Shown in pieces: positions 37,473-50,479 of a DNA stretch of 64,000 nucleotides. The position numbers and the translations under genes are program-made. The notes below the pieces were generated by a model. The model was not told the origin of the DNA. It worked only from the letters and a program-made list of their open reading frames with translations, and ran no database searches. Every line of letters begins with the position of its first letter. Within the stretch, counting starts at the first letter, position 1. The stretch comes from Chiridota heheva (lineage: Eukaryota; Echinodermata; Holothuroidea; Apodida; Chiridotidae): assembly GCA_020152595.1 (NCBI GenBank), contig JAIGNY010002020.1, positions 726,001 through 790,000 on the forward strand. The letters are read 5' to 3'.

Positions 37473-37974
37473 CTTTGAAATAGAAATAAACTATATTCAG
37501 GTATTAAGCAATTAAGAGCGTCTCCGAAGCGCTAAAACATGTACATAATAACAATAACGACGGTCAGACGGTATAAGCGTCGAAAATTGCAATGACGTAT
37601 TCGCTAAAACACTTCACAATAAGTTCAAATAATTTAAATGATATAAGTTCATTTGTAGTTTTCTATCAGACAGTTTGGCTGACGGTAGGGTATGGTGCTG
37701 GAAGAAACAAATAAGTGGTTTTATATTTGATGTACTTAACATTTATATGTTTACAGGGACCGCGACGGGCAGCCCCCCCCCCTCCTCTCTCCTCTTACAC
37801 ACTTACACACACACACACTATTTTGCTGTGCAAAAAAATAAGAAATAGTATGGCCTGAGAGGGTGTACTTTCCAGGTTTTCACGGTTGGCAGGTGAAATT
37901 GGGAAATTATAAACATATAATTGAAACAAATGTTTAAATTGAAGGAACATTTAGTCAAATTATTAATTGACATG

Positions 37975-39950
37975 AAGTTCCTCAAAATTGCCTAAATATA
38001 AAGGAAATTTCCGAAAAAATGAAGGTGTTAAGACAAATTTGAAGACAAATTTGGAGAGAAAAAAATTGAAATTCTGGTAAAATTCCTTGAAAATTGACAA
38101 AATTTCCTCAAACTTGAAGAAAATTGCATAGAAATAAGAAAACTTCCCTAAATTTGAAACAATTTATCAAAATTTAAAGAAAAGTGCCCAAAAATGATTT
38201 TTTTTTTTTTTTAAATTGCCAAAAATTGAACGAAATTTCCCAAAATGGTTTAAATAATTCACCGAAATTGTAATGAAAGCATCCGAAAATGAACAAAATT
38301 TCTCAAAAATTGTCAAACATTTCATCGAACTTGGAAGCCTACCCGAAAATGAACGAAATTTCCAGAACCTCCCCCCCACCCCCTTTTAAGAAAATTTAAA
38401 ACAGTGCCGTCGGAAGGTAGCCTTTGTTTGATATCTGTTTCATATTGGGAGGAGGGGGAGGGGGCTGAGTTAGCATTTGTTGTAAGTTTATGCGAACTCA
38501 AAAGCGCGAGATTTCAGGCATGGGGTCCAAAACTATCTCATTTGGAGCGGTATAGTGAGATAAACAGACAGGTTTTTGTAACGGATTTTTTACTGGTAGG
38601 CCAATTAATACGTTTGTTGAGAGGAAGGGCAGAGGAGTATAAAGCGGGGGCGGCTGAGGCAATTTGTCCCCTCTAACCCCCTCCCCTCCCCCTCCCTTCC
38701 CTTCCTGATAGGATTTCATCTTGTTGGTTGCATACTCCTGCTCGGGAGGTAAAATTGAGAATTTCAAGTTGGTTACAAATTTGGCAACATTTCCCAAACG
38801 TTGGAGAAAATTCCCGAAAATTAAAGAAAACTTTCCGAAATTTTGCAAATTTTCGCGATAATTAGAAGACATTTCCTGAAAAGAAAAAGCCCGAAAATGA
38901 AGAAAACTTCCCAAATTGGAAGAAAATGATCCGAAAATCGAAGAAAATTGTCCGCAAATGAAGAAAAGATCCTACAAATTGGCAAAATAAAATAATAACT
39001 TAATTTTCTGATAATTAGAGGAAATATCCCGAAAATTGAAAAACATGCCCGAAAATTCCCTGTAAATGGAGATATATTCACGATGGTTTAGTAAGTTGAG
39101 ATGCTTGTAAAGTTTCTTCAACAAAAGGAATATCGGGTACTGAGGCAGCTCTTCTAGGCTTCAGGCAGTGTTTCAATATTTGAAAGGGCACTTTTTCAAC
39201 TTTGCAAGGAAAGAAAATGCGGCGGTGGGGTGAGTCCCCGGGTTCCACCGGCCTTTGGATGCTAGTTCTATTCTTTGAAGCTTGTCTCCGGTAAATCATT
39301 ATGTTGGTTTTCGTTCCGGCTCCTTGTCCCTTGATCAAAACCAGTGCTGTTTCCTTCTAATGTCCACACAGCATTTTCATTATTTGAAACATATGATATC
39401 CTACTTAGCTTATCAATGCAAATAATGTAATTGTTTTGAACAGCAATGCAACCCATGGTTAGTCAGATAGTGCAAAGTGCAAAACTTTTCTGCGTACGTT
39501 TCGCAGAGAAAAAACAAATCACACAATTTACAGATTTAACTGGACAACATGACCGATCACGGTACACAAAATCATTGGGCTCAGTGAATTCACTGAACTC
39601 CCGATCTGAAGTCCTTAGTAATGCAGAAGTTGTATATGGTGGGTTACCAGGCCGGCAGCAGTTTTATCATTACATTTTATTTGCAATGAAGAAAGGCGGA
39701 AATGCAAATTATTGTGGGGTTGAAGTCCCCCTCCTTCCGCTTCTGACGGCCCTGTCTCCTGTGAAAGATATATGCACATGCACGTAGACAGAGTCAACAT
39801 TAGCTAAATTACTTCACAATTTATACTACCGTGAAAGCATCAAAATGCGTTTGCATCAATATGCAAATTTCTGACGTATAGGCTTACAGCTGTGATATTT
39901 TCTTTTGTAAATCCTTCTCATCGTTCTGAGTGACTAAGATTAGGAACGAA
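37975..39950. repeat. Right-arm-specific insert with degenerate 20-21-bp repeats
   Basis: 37990-38370 and 38770-39060 are runs of the degenerate unit CCGAAAATGAAGAAAATTTC. Between and after them lie C-rich stretches and the inner-end-like motif at 39160-39260. None of this is present at the corresponding left-arm position (about 5400-5690). Confidence 0.6.
39268..39790. other. Unidentified open stretch, possible coding remnant
   Basis: Both strands are unusually open for this AT-rich window. Plus: 113 codons at 39446-39787 (FCVRFAEKKQITQFTDLTGQ, HDRSRYTKSLGSVNSLNSRS). Minus: 62 codons at 39268-39456 (MGCIAVQNNYIICIDKLSRI), preceded in frame, after one stop, by a longer open stretch. I recognise neither product and cannot choose a strand. 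Confidence 0.2.
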
Positions 39951-40789
39951 TGTTAATTTTCAGCTGTCCGCCCTGACCGTGTCATCAGGGTGAGGGAAGG
40001 AACTCGGGCAAGGTGGGGGTGGGGACAGTATAATTGAGGGACACTTTTCATAAAGTGGGGGCACGTGCCCCTGGCCCCGGCTTCATAAACATGGTTTAGC
40101 ATAGGCCACAGTTTTTCTCCAAATGTTACTTTTTTTGTGTGGTATTGATTTGTATCTTACCGTAACTCCCCCCCCCCCCCCTCTCCACCCACACAATGAC
40201 ACACTTTTTCCAAAACGTTTCACCCCCTTTCAGTAGGAAAATCCGACTCTATTGGATTGAGAATAGGAAGTCAGGACCAATATTGGCAATTGCCCATCAG
40301 TCGAATAGGTAAAATGTCTCATTTTGAAAATTATTGGGGTCATGCCTCCCATGCCTCAGCCCTCGGTGTCGGGCCCCTGATGATGGTATATAGTATGCTT
40401 AAATTGTGCCAACTAAATACTAAATGTATGTTACATCTTCTTTGTACTATATGTAGGGTTTGTGAGTGAGTGGATTTCTATTTCAAAGTATTTGTTTTTA
40501 AGCAAGGAGGTACCACTTTAGAATTTCATGTAACTTTTAAAAGGGTATCTCCTGCCCTTAACTTTCAACAGGGCATCTCCTGCCCCGGCAAGTCTTTCAA
40601 AATGGCACCTTCTGCCAGTGGACCCCCGTGGTCAAATTTTGATTAGTCATTACTGGTGCTGTTTTCAAAATCAAACCAGAACCAAAAGGTTTTGTGGTTC
40701 TGATGCTTTTTTACACAAGCTGATTGATTTGAAAAATGTGTATTAACTGTCATGTTATTGTATATTATGAAATATATGTTCTATAATAT

Positions 40790-42300
40790 TTATTCATAAG
40801 CCACACCCACCATGCAGATCAATACAAATGTTGACAACATTAGCATTTGCACAATAATTACCAGCATCATAACAAGTATGATGCAAAAATGGTTGTTCGT
40901 TTATTCTATTTCAAAATTTATCAGTAGGCCCGCCTACTCATTAATATTCATGATATAGCTACTACAACTTTAGAACATATGTATAGACCATTACCCATGT
41001 ATGTACCTGATATAGCATAATGTGATATATTGTTCATGAGATACAATATGGCGTTTACATCATTTATAACTTTCACATTAACAACGCCCACCATGCATCA
41101 TTTTTTCAAAATTTTAAATTTAAGCTCCACCCACTTATTAGTATGCATGATATCACCACCAAAAACAATAGGGCACATCTACAGACCATAGACGTGTAGC
41201 AAATATGACATGAATCAAGATTACCATTCTTAAAAGTACTGTGTTTATAAGCTCTTTTTAGCAAAATCATATTAAGCCTTGCCTACTTCACATATTAAAG
41301 GCCATCTATGGTGATCAAAATGGGGCGGCGTACAATTTACTCCAAAACGATAGTGATTGGCTTATCAATGTAAGTGCACACTGTACCATTGTGTGTCGAC
41401 CAATCAAAACACAAGATCTGAATTTCATTTACCTCGAACGTTAGAGACGACAAATGATCTTTAATAAAATTCAACGTTTTTACACCATGAATATGTACAC
41501 ACCAGCTAACATCATAATGATCCTGAATATAAAACAAAACAGACATGCGGTTGTTAAATTATGAACATTTCAAGATTTAAGCCCCGCATACTCATTAATA
41601 TTCAAGATATCACCACCAAAAACAATAGGGCACATTACATACCATGGGCTGTTCCACATATGAAATTAATCTCATGTACAGTTCTTGAGATACTGTGTTT
41701 ACAAGCTTGTAAAGCCCCGCCCATTATGCATATTAACGAAATTTATTGTTTTACATCATGAACATGAACACCAGCTAACATCATAATTATCGTAAATATG
41801 ATACAAAACAGACATGCGGTTGTTAAAACATGAACATTTCAAAATGTTTACATTAAGCCCCGCCTACTCAATTATATACATAACATTACTGTGAAAATTA
41901 AAAAAAGGGCACATCTGCGGACGATGGGCTATCTGTGTATCAAATATGACAAGAATCCATTTTACCGTTCTTGAGATACCGTGTTTACAAGCTTTTTTCA
42001 GCAAAATCATACTAAGCCCCGCCCACTACGCATAATGAAATTTAACGGTTTGAAATCATGAACATGTACACACCAGTTAACATTATAATTACACCAAATA
42101 TGAAACAAAACAGACGGTTGTTGAAATACGAAAAATTCAAGATTTTTACATTAAGCCCCGCCTACTCATTAATATGCATGGTATCACCATTAAAATCAAT
42201 AGGGCAGATTTTTGGACTATATGCTATATGTGTATTGGATATGACATGAATCCAGTTTGCTTTTCTTGAGATAACGTGTTTACAAGCTTTTTCAGCATAT
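40790..42300 (-). repeat. Tandem array of about 290-bp units in the right arm
   Basis: This is the reverse complement of the array at 2950-4560: TTAAGCCCCGCCTACTCATT, CACCAAAAACAATAGGGCAC and ACACCAGCTAACATCATAAT recur about every 290 bp, at roughly five copies. The ORFs at 41337-41546 and 42058-42249 are repeat by-products. Confidence 0.8.
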
Positions 42301-42309
42301 AAGCATATG

Positions 42310-44150
42310 GGCGGGGCCTCGTATGATTTTGAATAAAAAATCATGTCCGTTTGAATCCCATCCCATTTGGGTGGTCTAAAACATTTGGTCTATAGTTAAT
42401 ATGCAGCCCATTCACCCCCCCCCCCCCCTACACATTTTTGTTTCTTCTTAAAATTTCAATGAGCAAACAAAGTGTACATACAAGTGTTCCGTTTTGTGTT
42501 ATTATCAATGAAAGAACATAAAGAATGTAGCGCAAGGCCCAAAAAGGAGAGACGGAACGCACAGTATTAATTAAGCTTTGAAATATATTGTAAACTCGTT
42601 TAAACACCAACTCTGACTATGACTATAACTTTCTCTCGCTATCTCTAACTGACAGACTCAATCTAAGCGATTGCAACTGTTTCTGACCTCTATCTCAATT
42701 CTTATCATTAACAATTTTCTACTTTATTTATGTTATTCAAATATAAAGGCACCTTCTAGTTTATATACAAAAGGAAGCACGTCATAAGACTTCATGGAAA
42801 ATCATCTCACTCATGATTTGCAAATTCTACATCTAGGAAAATCTCCAACCAAGACAATGACTATACGCCCTAAGAATACCAATACCGAGAAGGGCGATGA
42901 CGTTATCCAAGGTCCTACAGATTTCATGACAATAGAGCAAAAGGTCTAGCCTCTTATAACAGATATTCCATGAAAGTGATATTCCATAAAAGTGATATAT
43001 TCAGAAATTCTATGAAGACTTATCCGTAAATATTGATAAAGAAAGTTCATGAGAAATGATGCTGTGATCTCATCGTAACACATGTATGAACTATTATTAA
43101 CTCTAATAAATACAATGTTTTACTTTACTCATTGCTTAATTTACTAGGGGATAAGTTCAGTCTATATTAAGATCCTCATCAACGTTTCAAATCCCTGTAT
43201 TGACTAACGGATATATCAATCAATCCTCTTCTCTGAAATCATGATATCATAACTATGCTTAAAATGGTTTATTGACTTTGCTAGAAGCAGTACAATAGCA
43301 AACGTTCTGTTGTTTAAATAATTTACTTAAAATTACCGATAAGTACCAAGTAAAACAAGTGAGACGAGGGAAGATAGAGACCATTCACAGTTTCCTAAGT
43401 GTGTACCTCTAAATGCATTTCATTGTTTACGACACAATTGAACACACACAGTGTGTAACTCTTATTTTGATATTGATTTAATAATCGAAGTTACCCTACG
43501 ACAAAATGCTTACATAATTTGTTCATAAGAAACAAACTTAAGTATATCAAAAAAAGCGCCCATTGAAACAACGACGGGATAAATCTGCCAGTGACATTTC
43601 TATCCCGTTTCAAAGACAAACTCTCAACCCTGGATGCCTACTCTCAACAATGCATTCCGAGAAATTGGGAGAAATCTTGCCGATCCATCAGTGTAACTTC
43701 CTCTCCAAGCTTGTACAATCACTAACCTGCTAACTGCAAACAGATGATAACCGATTTTTTGGTAGGAAGTTAATGTTGTTTCAAATCAAGAAAGAAGTGA
43801 GTTAGATTTATGTTTTAAGTTTTTTTTAGATAGGTATATGAAAGTATGTCTAGTTGTCAGTCGCTGATCATATTTTTTCTTGGTCTCAGCTCATACTAAC
43901 CTAACCACATGTGTTTCTAGCATTATGGCAACCTATATACCTAATACATAGGCCCAGGATATAAAAATGTATTAAGTATATGATTAATTGTCTTAAGTTA
44001 ATTACAACAGGGATACAATTATAAACTTTGAAAAGGAATTAGCTTAAGGCTAGCTGCTTGTCTTGTTGTTACAAACAGCCTGTCACCTTTGTATTAATTG
44101 CATTGCATTAATTATATTTTCTATGTCTAAGTACAAAACATAAGCATTAA
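42310..44150. other. No gene recognised
   Basis: Unique-looking AT-rich sequence with a poly-C run at about 42414-42428. No usable ORF, splice-bounded exon or repeat was seen. Confidence 0.4.
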
Positions 44151-44157
44151 TCATAAT

Positions 44158-44436
44158 TTGAAGAAAATGTGTAAAAATGGCTTTCTACATTGTCTGAACT
44201 GTAGGAAATATGTTCTTAGGTGCGCGCAACAAGCCGAGTCTGACGCGGGACTCAGTTCACGTAATCCCCGTGTCACCTCATTTCTTCTTGTGTCGCCATC
44301 CGTAGAGTTATGCAAAATATTTATCCCAGCAGAAAAAAAAAGAGCTATAAAAATGATATTTTACTTACTTTTGTCGGGGCCTGTCATTGTACTTTTTTTT
44401 TTGTTCCAACCTCTGTTATTTTGGATTCTTATCTAA
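44158..44436 (+). other. Small open frame of unknown significance
   Basis: A 92-codon frame with a Cys-containing N-terminal half (CKNGFLHCLNCRKYVLRCAQ) and a hydrophobic C-terminal end resembling a single membrane segment (IFYLLLSGPVIVLFFLFQPL). No homologue recognised. Chance is a fair explanation. Confidence 0.15.
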
Positions 44437-45398
44437 TTTTCATTTTCGAAAATGAATATTTTTGAGAGCTTTGATTTTATGCAGGCAATATAACACGGAT
44501 TGTAGGCCGATTGGTTTTAATCAATCTTAATAATTCATACCATTGATCATCTGTAAATATTGATATACAAATCTAACTTTGTGATGCATTGGTAAATACG
44601 CCAATTGTAAAGTATTGACACCTGTGGAAGCCTCTTCGTCCTCAAGTCTGAATAGGAGCACTTTCCTATCACTTTAACTATATAATCCTGTCTAACTGTC
44701 TATTACGCTGTGGATACATACGACGGTACATGCGGGAGTGTACATTCACGACATCAAGAAGCGATGTATTAAACCCTTAGTCAGTATCTTACCATCCCTC
44801 TCCCTTTAGCGTAGATGGGAATTAGCGGCATTTTCCGATAACATAATCGACGTGGCAACGCCCATAAACAATACATGATTTATGTTACAGTCATATAGCC
44901 ATAACGGTCTTGAAAATGTCGATTATTTCTTTGAGCAGCCCTTCGTCCGTCTTTTTTACTGTATAATTTTCCGATTTGTTCGTCTTCATCTAATGCATGT
45001 TTCACGTTATAGTTTGGCCTAGCGTGGTATCAGGTTTTCCTGTCTTCCAACTTGATCCAACAATCTTTCCTCATATGGTAGAAAGAAACGTAATAAACGG
45101 CGTCCTCTTTTTTTCTCCCATGAAATTGGGTTTCCATCTAGCATCTTCCCAGAAGGCCTTCGTTAGTGAAGTCAGTAAGTGTTGTGATACATACATGTCT
45201 CAGTATGTTAGCATGCTGCATCTAACCATCTTAACAAGATAATCAATTTGTCAATACGGTGTATTCGGTTTTCATCATCAGCGCTATCAAAACAAACCAA
45301 ACTGTTATAGCGAAAGTCTAAGTCTATTTGTTCTAACATATAAGAGCCCATGCATTTTATCTGATCAGAATTGTATCGAGTGAATGTACTTTTGTTAT

Positions 45399-45688
45399 CT
45401 ACATCTTAAGGGTAATTAAGTGCAAAAAACGCGTGTTTAGATCGTGGGCTAGAAGTTCGTTTTGTCCCTCAGACCAACTTTCAACAATTTTAAGTCTTGA
45501 TAAAGTGCCCTCGGCTTGTCTTTGATCGTCCAGATCATTTCTGAAGTATGAGCTAGGCTTAATTTCCCCTCCGTATACATTTTGCACGCCGATGTCACGC
45601 AATCGATACCCATGGAGTGAGATAGTAGCCAATTGTGGACTTTCTAACCTTTTGGGCATGAAATCTGGGGTGTCTCCGACATCAGACT
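45399..45688 (-). CDS. Probable terminal exon of an unidentified minus-strand gene
   Basis: A strong acceptor (TTGTGTGTATTTTTACAG) precedes an open frame of about 95 codons ending in a stop near 45399: SDVGDTPDFMPKRLESPQLA, TISLHGYRLRDIGVQNVYGG, EIKPSSYFRNDLDDQRQAEG, TLSRLKIVESWSEGQNELLA, HDLNTRFLHLITLKM. The exon starts at 45688, splitting a codon after its first base. The composition is balanced and hydrophilic, unlike the spurious frames nearby. Upstream exons would lie to the right (above 45700) but none was identified with confidence. Family unknown. Confidence 0.4.
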
Positions 45689-46079
45689 CTGTAAAAATAC
45701 ACACAACATTTCTTTAAGCTCACACAGCAAATTTATTCAAACCACTTTTTAAAAAAAAAACACTTCGTTTTCAATTAACACAGCAAACCTAATAAAATAC
45801 CTTTTTTTCTTTTTTGAGAAAAAAATAAATATTTTCACTCACACAGCATTATTTACTCAATCATGAAAAAATAATTACAAATTAAGCTTATTAAAGTGTC
45901 AAATGTTCTTGATTTTTTACAAATGATATATTTGGTAAGTTTTAATATCTGTTCAATTATTCCAAAACGACAACCAGTTCCTTGTCATCCGCTTACTATA
46001 TTTATTTCTTCGGTATGTTTGAATATCTTTCCAATTCTTGCAAAGCGGCAATAAAATTCCTCTTCATCAGGTAATAATC

Positions 46080-46783
46080 GGGCCAGTGTAAAAGTAAATT
46101 TTGCGCCCCCTAGTAAATTTTGGCTCCCCGGCCCTTATTTGCTACGAAATTTGGCCCCCAGACAATTAAGCCGTAGCCATCCAGTAAATTTGGTCCACCC
46201 TCATGAGCATTAGTAACCCTACTGTTCAGAGTTTCGACTAGGAACTGGGCCCAAAGGATTAACACTAACGTTAAATTATAAATGATCATTACAATTTACA
46301 GTTCATGCCTTGGTTAGCCCATGACTTAGGCCTACCTCCAACACCGCAATGAAGCGATGTTAAACATTTTCTTCTCTCCTCAACGGACGCGACAACAACT
46401 TTTGCAAGAAAAAGCCCTTCTTCTCCCTTACCAGTAAATATGACTGCCGTTTTGCGTAAAGTAAGCTTTTTTCTTTAGTGTATCCCGATCGGTACTGCCC
46501 AGATCGAAAAAGAATATTATATTTCTTTTTTACCGAAGTGCCATGGAAGCTAATTCTACAAGTACAGCGGCGTTGTATTCCGTACATAAATATATACTAA
46601 CTTCGGTTTTAGCTTATCACTTCAGTACACAAAATTAATTGAAGGAACCGTACAGAAACACCAGTAAATTACCTAGTAAAATCAGTCCGGGGGTAGGGGG
46701 AACCAAATTCACTAGACATTCCTTAGGAAATACGGACCGGGGGGGCCAAAATTTACGGGGCAAAATTTACCAACACACCGGCA
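46080..46783. mobile_element. Foldback/MITE-like element with long inverted ends
   Basis: The left end, CCAGTGTAAAAGTAAATTTT, GCGCCCCCTAGTAAATTTTG, matches the reverse complement of the right end, CAAAATTTACGGGGCAAAAT, TTACCAACACACCGG. The inverted similarity continues inward for about 130 bp (GTAAATTTGGTCC with GGAACCAAATTCAC). No coding capacity is visible in the middle. Confidence 0.6.
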
Positions 46784-47676
46784 GGCTTGAATTCAAGTTC
46801 GTCGGTATAATACATATTACATCGTCACAAGTGTACTGTATTCAATTAATGCTGAAGTTAAATGATTTTTGGATCAGCTGATAACCTTACTTTATATATA
46901 CCAATATATGTCTGATGACGTAATAACCAAGTAAGCATTTTCAATTGGGCCCGAAGTAAACACATCACGGAAGTTAGCTGTCATTACCAGAGCCCTTGAA
47001 AAATCGATAGCTCCGGGGGTACACTCTCTTCATAGTTCTAATTGATTGGTGTAAACTTTCCATAGGTGAATTGAGAGGGCAATACTGTCCTCCTTTTTGC
47101 GTTGAATCACAATCCTCCCGTAACCTTCGGCCAACATTTTACTGCAATCAATATTATGTATACCGGTAAACTACAAAACATGTCACTAACTGCATCCCTC
47201 AGTGACTTCATGGCATCATCTTGCAGGCCGCTTAACGCATACGTAGTCGGGGAATGCACCTATGGCCATCATATTATCCTCACCTTGGAGCATGAGGTGA
47301 ATTTCTTCTAATTTTGCGGTTGTTGTAAACAAATTGATGCTCTTCAGTATTATTTTTTTGCATCTTCCACAGGTTGCATATTGATAGGCAAATCGCCCAA
47401 TCGAACTAAAACCGTGTTGCCAAAACAGAGAGCCTCAATCAATGATCTTTCCTTCCATTTCTGGTAATTTTGTCTCCATCATTCTTTTAAGTAATATTTC
47501 AGTGTTCTTCAGGTACAAAGGGTACAACGCTTTGGTCAGACGCATCATCAGGTGAAGCATGCCTTTGGTCTCTCATGTCTTCTCATCTTTGAAATAAGTC
47601 CTTGGCGCGATATAGTTTAAACTAAGCTCTATTTTAACGTTTCCCCAAATTTTTCAACCATTTCGCACCAAACTTT

Positions 47677-48073
47677 TCAATGGCTGTTAATATTGTTTAC
47701 AACTATCGTCAAGTGTAATATCTTAACCGTCATCTGTGTCGTACCGTAAGCTCCATTCTCCAGTGGCGATTCAAAACCGTAACGTGCCGCGTTGGCATGC
47801 AGTAGAGTGTCCACTGTTGGTGCCGCAAACAACTTTCCTTGGATAAACTTCATAACATTACAGCAGGAAAGCTGCGAGTAGGGAAAGCGATACGTTATCT
47901 GAGGTCTTTGGAGCGTCTTTGTCAATAAGATGATCAGCAGTTCTAGCAAGAGACTTTGAAATACGTCTAAACCTTCCCCAGAATTCCGCAGTTAAATTAA
48001 TGATGCTTAACGATTTGGTTTTGAAATGCAACATGATCAAAGTCTTCTTTAATGTTTGAAACTGTTTTACCAA
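47677..48073 (-). other. Unidentified protein-like minus-strand stretch
   Basis: Two overlapping frames are protein-like: INLTAEFWGRFRRISKSLAR, TADHLIDKDAPKTSDN (48030-47900) and then FIQGKLFAAPTVDTLLHANA, ARYGFESPLENGAYG (47860-47740). This suggests one coding segment with a frameshift or splice between. It is just downstream of the hAT/ZMYM1-like fragment and may be part of the same relic or a separate gene fragment. Confidence 0.25.
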
Positions 48074-48108
48074 ATGCTAAATGATGAAAAATTCTAAAAT
48101 ATTGCTTT

Positions 48109-48460
48109 TTAATTCCTATCACTATAATCACGCCTACAACTAATGCAAACTCCGCTCATCTTTTGAACAGACAAATAATTAAAAAGCAAATCGGTAAGGG
48201 AAGACATAAGCAATCTCTTGCATATTTTTTCCGACAGTACCATTCCAAGCTTAGACATTGTTTCATCAGCTATGATAGACCAGAACTGTACTTTTTTGAT
48301 GTTAGCAACAACACTTTCCCTAATCATGTCACCAGCAACGCAAATAAAATCATTTTGAATCGAGGATGATAGGTAGGTTGCATTAGCATGGGAAGTTTTA
48401 ATATGGTCCTTCAAAAGTCAATCCCCACTACGAAGTCGAAAACGAAAGCCCTAAAATTTC
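48109..48460 (-). pseudogene. hAT-related transposase / ZMYM1-like (DUF4371-type) fragment
   Basis: The minus-strand frame contains KDHIKTSHANATYLSSSIQN, DFICVAGDMIRESVVANIKK, VQFWSIIADET, the conserved core of DUF4371-type hAT-derived transposases and ZMYM1-like proteins. GNFRAFVFDF just upstream (near 48460) fits the preceding motif but is separated by a frameshift or stop. After IADET the frame no longer follows the family. It is a decayed copy, not a working transposase. Confidence 0.65.
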
Positions 48461-48499
48461 CGTCATTTTCTGTTCCCGCCATCCTATTTTTCTGGACTG

Positions 48500-50300
48500 T
48501 GAACATATATAAAAAATGTGTTTGCTCCACCCACACCAACGATGACGAATAGTTTTATAAAACTCGTGGAACTAAGCTTATATAAAGACGATAGAAGAAC
48601 AACAAATGGTCACTTATGTATACATATTATTAATATATTTACTGGACTGGGCATACATTACCTTCATCCGTATTTACTCTTTTCCTCTTTGAAAAACCAT
48701 ATGCGAGAAGTGACATTTTCAAAATTCCCAAGTACAACCGAACTTAATTACCGCCTTCAGAGTTTAGACAAATTGATTTACATTTGTGGAAAGTTCTGAG
48801 CAAAATGATGGGGCACTTCCAGTACTTTGTTATCGCAAAGCAGTAGCAGAATGGCGCCATCTTCCATCGTCATCGAGTAAGAACAGGCTTGGCAAGTTCA
48901 CGGCTCTTGACAAATTAGAAATTGCGTCAAAATTTTCTTTAAAAACTTGAAATATTTTTTTTGTTTTGTTTTACAGGGATGCAACGAATTTACATTACAG
49001 GGAATGCAGGGAGATTCTCATTTCATGTGTGCGCATCTGTACGATACATAGGCATATAGGTGTAATTTAATTTTTGTTAATATGGGATTGGGGCATGGCC
49101 CCCGTGCCCACCCCTTATGGCTACGCCAGTGTGTACAGGGGCCTTTACTACTAATAACGTCCAGTATAACAGTATGAAATCAACTTCAACCGGTTCACAG
49201 CGGAAGTGGATTTCCAACCATCTTTTATTCCTAGCAAAAAGTAGAGTATGTTAAGTAAAGAGAATGCAGCTTTGTTATTATTTTTCTTCCTTTTCAATAG
49301 TATTTTATATTTTCATAATTTTGTAATAACTAACCAGACTATCAATATATCCTCAACCCGCTAAGAAAGCTCACACATTTAACTGCTTTATAGAATAACT
49401 GTTATTATTTTATTTATAGGAGTGGCCCCGCCATTCAATAAACAGATAGTATTACAAAATCATTGAATTCTTTGTTTCATTACAAACATTCTAACCTTTC
49501 TGTCGGTCTGTGAAGTGTTTAGATTAGGTTGTTATAATGTTATTTAAATGGCTGAATGGGAAAACGTAGCGTTATTTAGCAGGAAACAAACAAATTCGAG
49601 TTGGCGCATATATCATGCTGGGTGAATGTGTTATGACAGGGACTCCTTGGTTATGGTATGCACGACTCAAGAGGACGGCGGAGTGTGTTATGGTATATCA
49701 AACTAGACATTAATGGTCGTTAGACACATTCACATTAGAGACGCCGAAAACAATGAGACAAAACATCATAATTGCTCAAACCCCATAACCATTTCATAGC
49801 TCTTTTAATTTCTGGGCTTTACACCATACATGATTATTGTTATATGATTTAGTAAACCTGATTGTCAATAGCTTGGTCCAAAGTGTCCTTTAACTCTGCT
49901 ATAGTACTTTGAACGTTTTAAAAGAAAGTTTCCGATTCCGAATCTTACGTCTACACCAATTGAAAGGGACATTCTTATAATTTTGCAATGATTGGAATAG
50001 GAATTTTAAAGAACAGTCACTTTAAACATTTGGGAACTGCTGCCTTCTAAACAGCAAAATAATTGTTTTAATGTCTTACATAACATTCGTCTAACATAAC
50101 TTGGGAAATAAAATTGAATTTATTACTACTACTTCATAAATTTTCTATTCAGTCTTCGTCAAAACATGAGTTGTAGTCTTTCATTTCTCCTTAACCTCTA
50201 TTTCTTCCCACGATATGTTAGACTCTTAGAACCTGCTTTCAAAAATGTCACAACATACCACACATTATCAGTCCGGGAGAAATAATATGAACATATATAA
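48500..50300. other. No gene recognised
   Basis: AT-rich intergenic sequence. A fragment at about 49080-49130 ends in TATGGCTACGCCAGTG, an end of the GTGGCGTAGC repeat family. No supported ORF. Confidence 0.4.
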
Positions 50301-50468
50301 CCAGAGGCGGCGGAGCCGGGGGGCTGTGGGGTTTCAGCCCTCAATAAGTTTAGGTTAACATATGTTATCACGTTATCCAACCTAATTAGCCCCCAACAGT
50401 GTTATCACATGTCACTTGACCTCAATAGCCCCTCCCCCCGAATATTTTGAAAGCTCCGCCGCCCCTGA
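50301..50468. mobile_element. Short palindromic GC-ended element
   Basis: The left end, CCAGAGGCGGCGGAGCC, and the right end, GCTCCGCCGCCCCTG, are inverted repeats, followed inward by GGCTGTGGGGTTTCAGCCCT and AATAGCCCCTCCCCCCG. A GTTATCAC word occurs twice inside. MITE-like, about 168 bp. Confidence 0.5.
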
Positions 50469-50479
50469 TAACACACGAT

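Larger units (their letters stand above)
35262..42300 (-). repeat. Right arm of the large inverted repeat (transposon-like segment, copy R)
   Basis: This is the reverse-complement counterpart of 2947-9065, colinear over its whole length. The inner end near 35262-35380 (GGGCACTTTTTCCTC, GTGCCCCCGGTGCCACCGCC) matches the left arm at 8950-9065, and the outer end near 42296 matches 2947. It carries about 1.7 kb of additional sequence at 37975-39950. That insert itself contains a second version of the inner-end motif at 39160-39260 (TTGAAAGGGCACTTTTTCAA, GGTTCCACCGGCC), suggesting a nested or truncated further copy. Confidence 0.8.
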
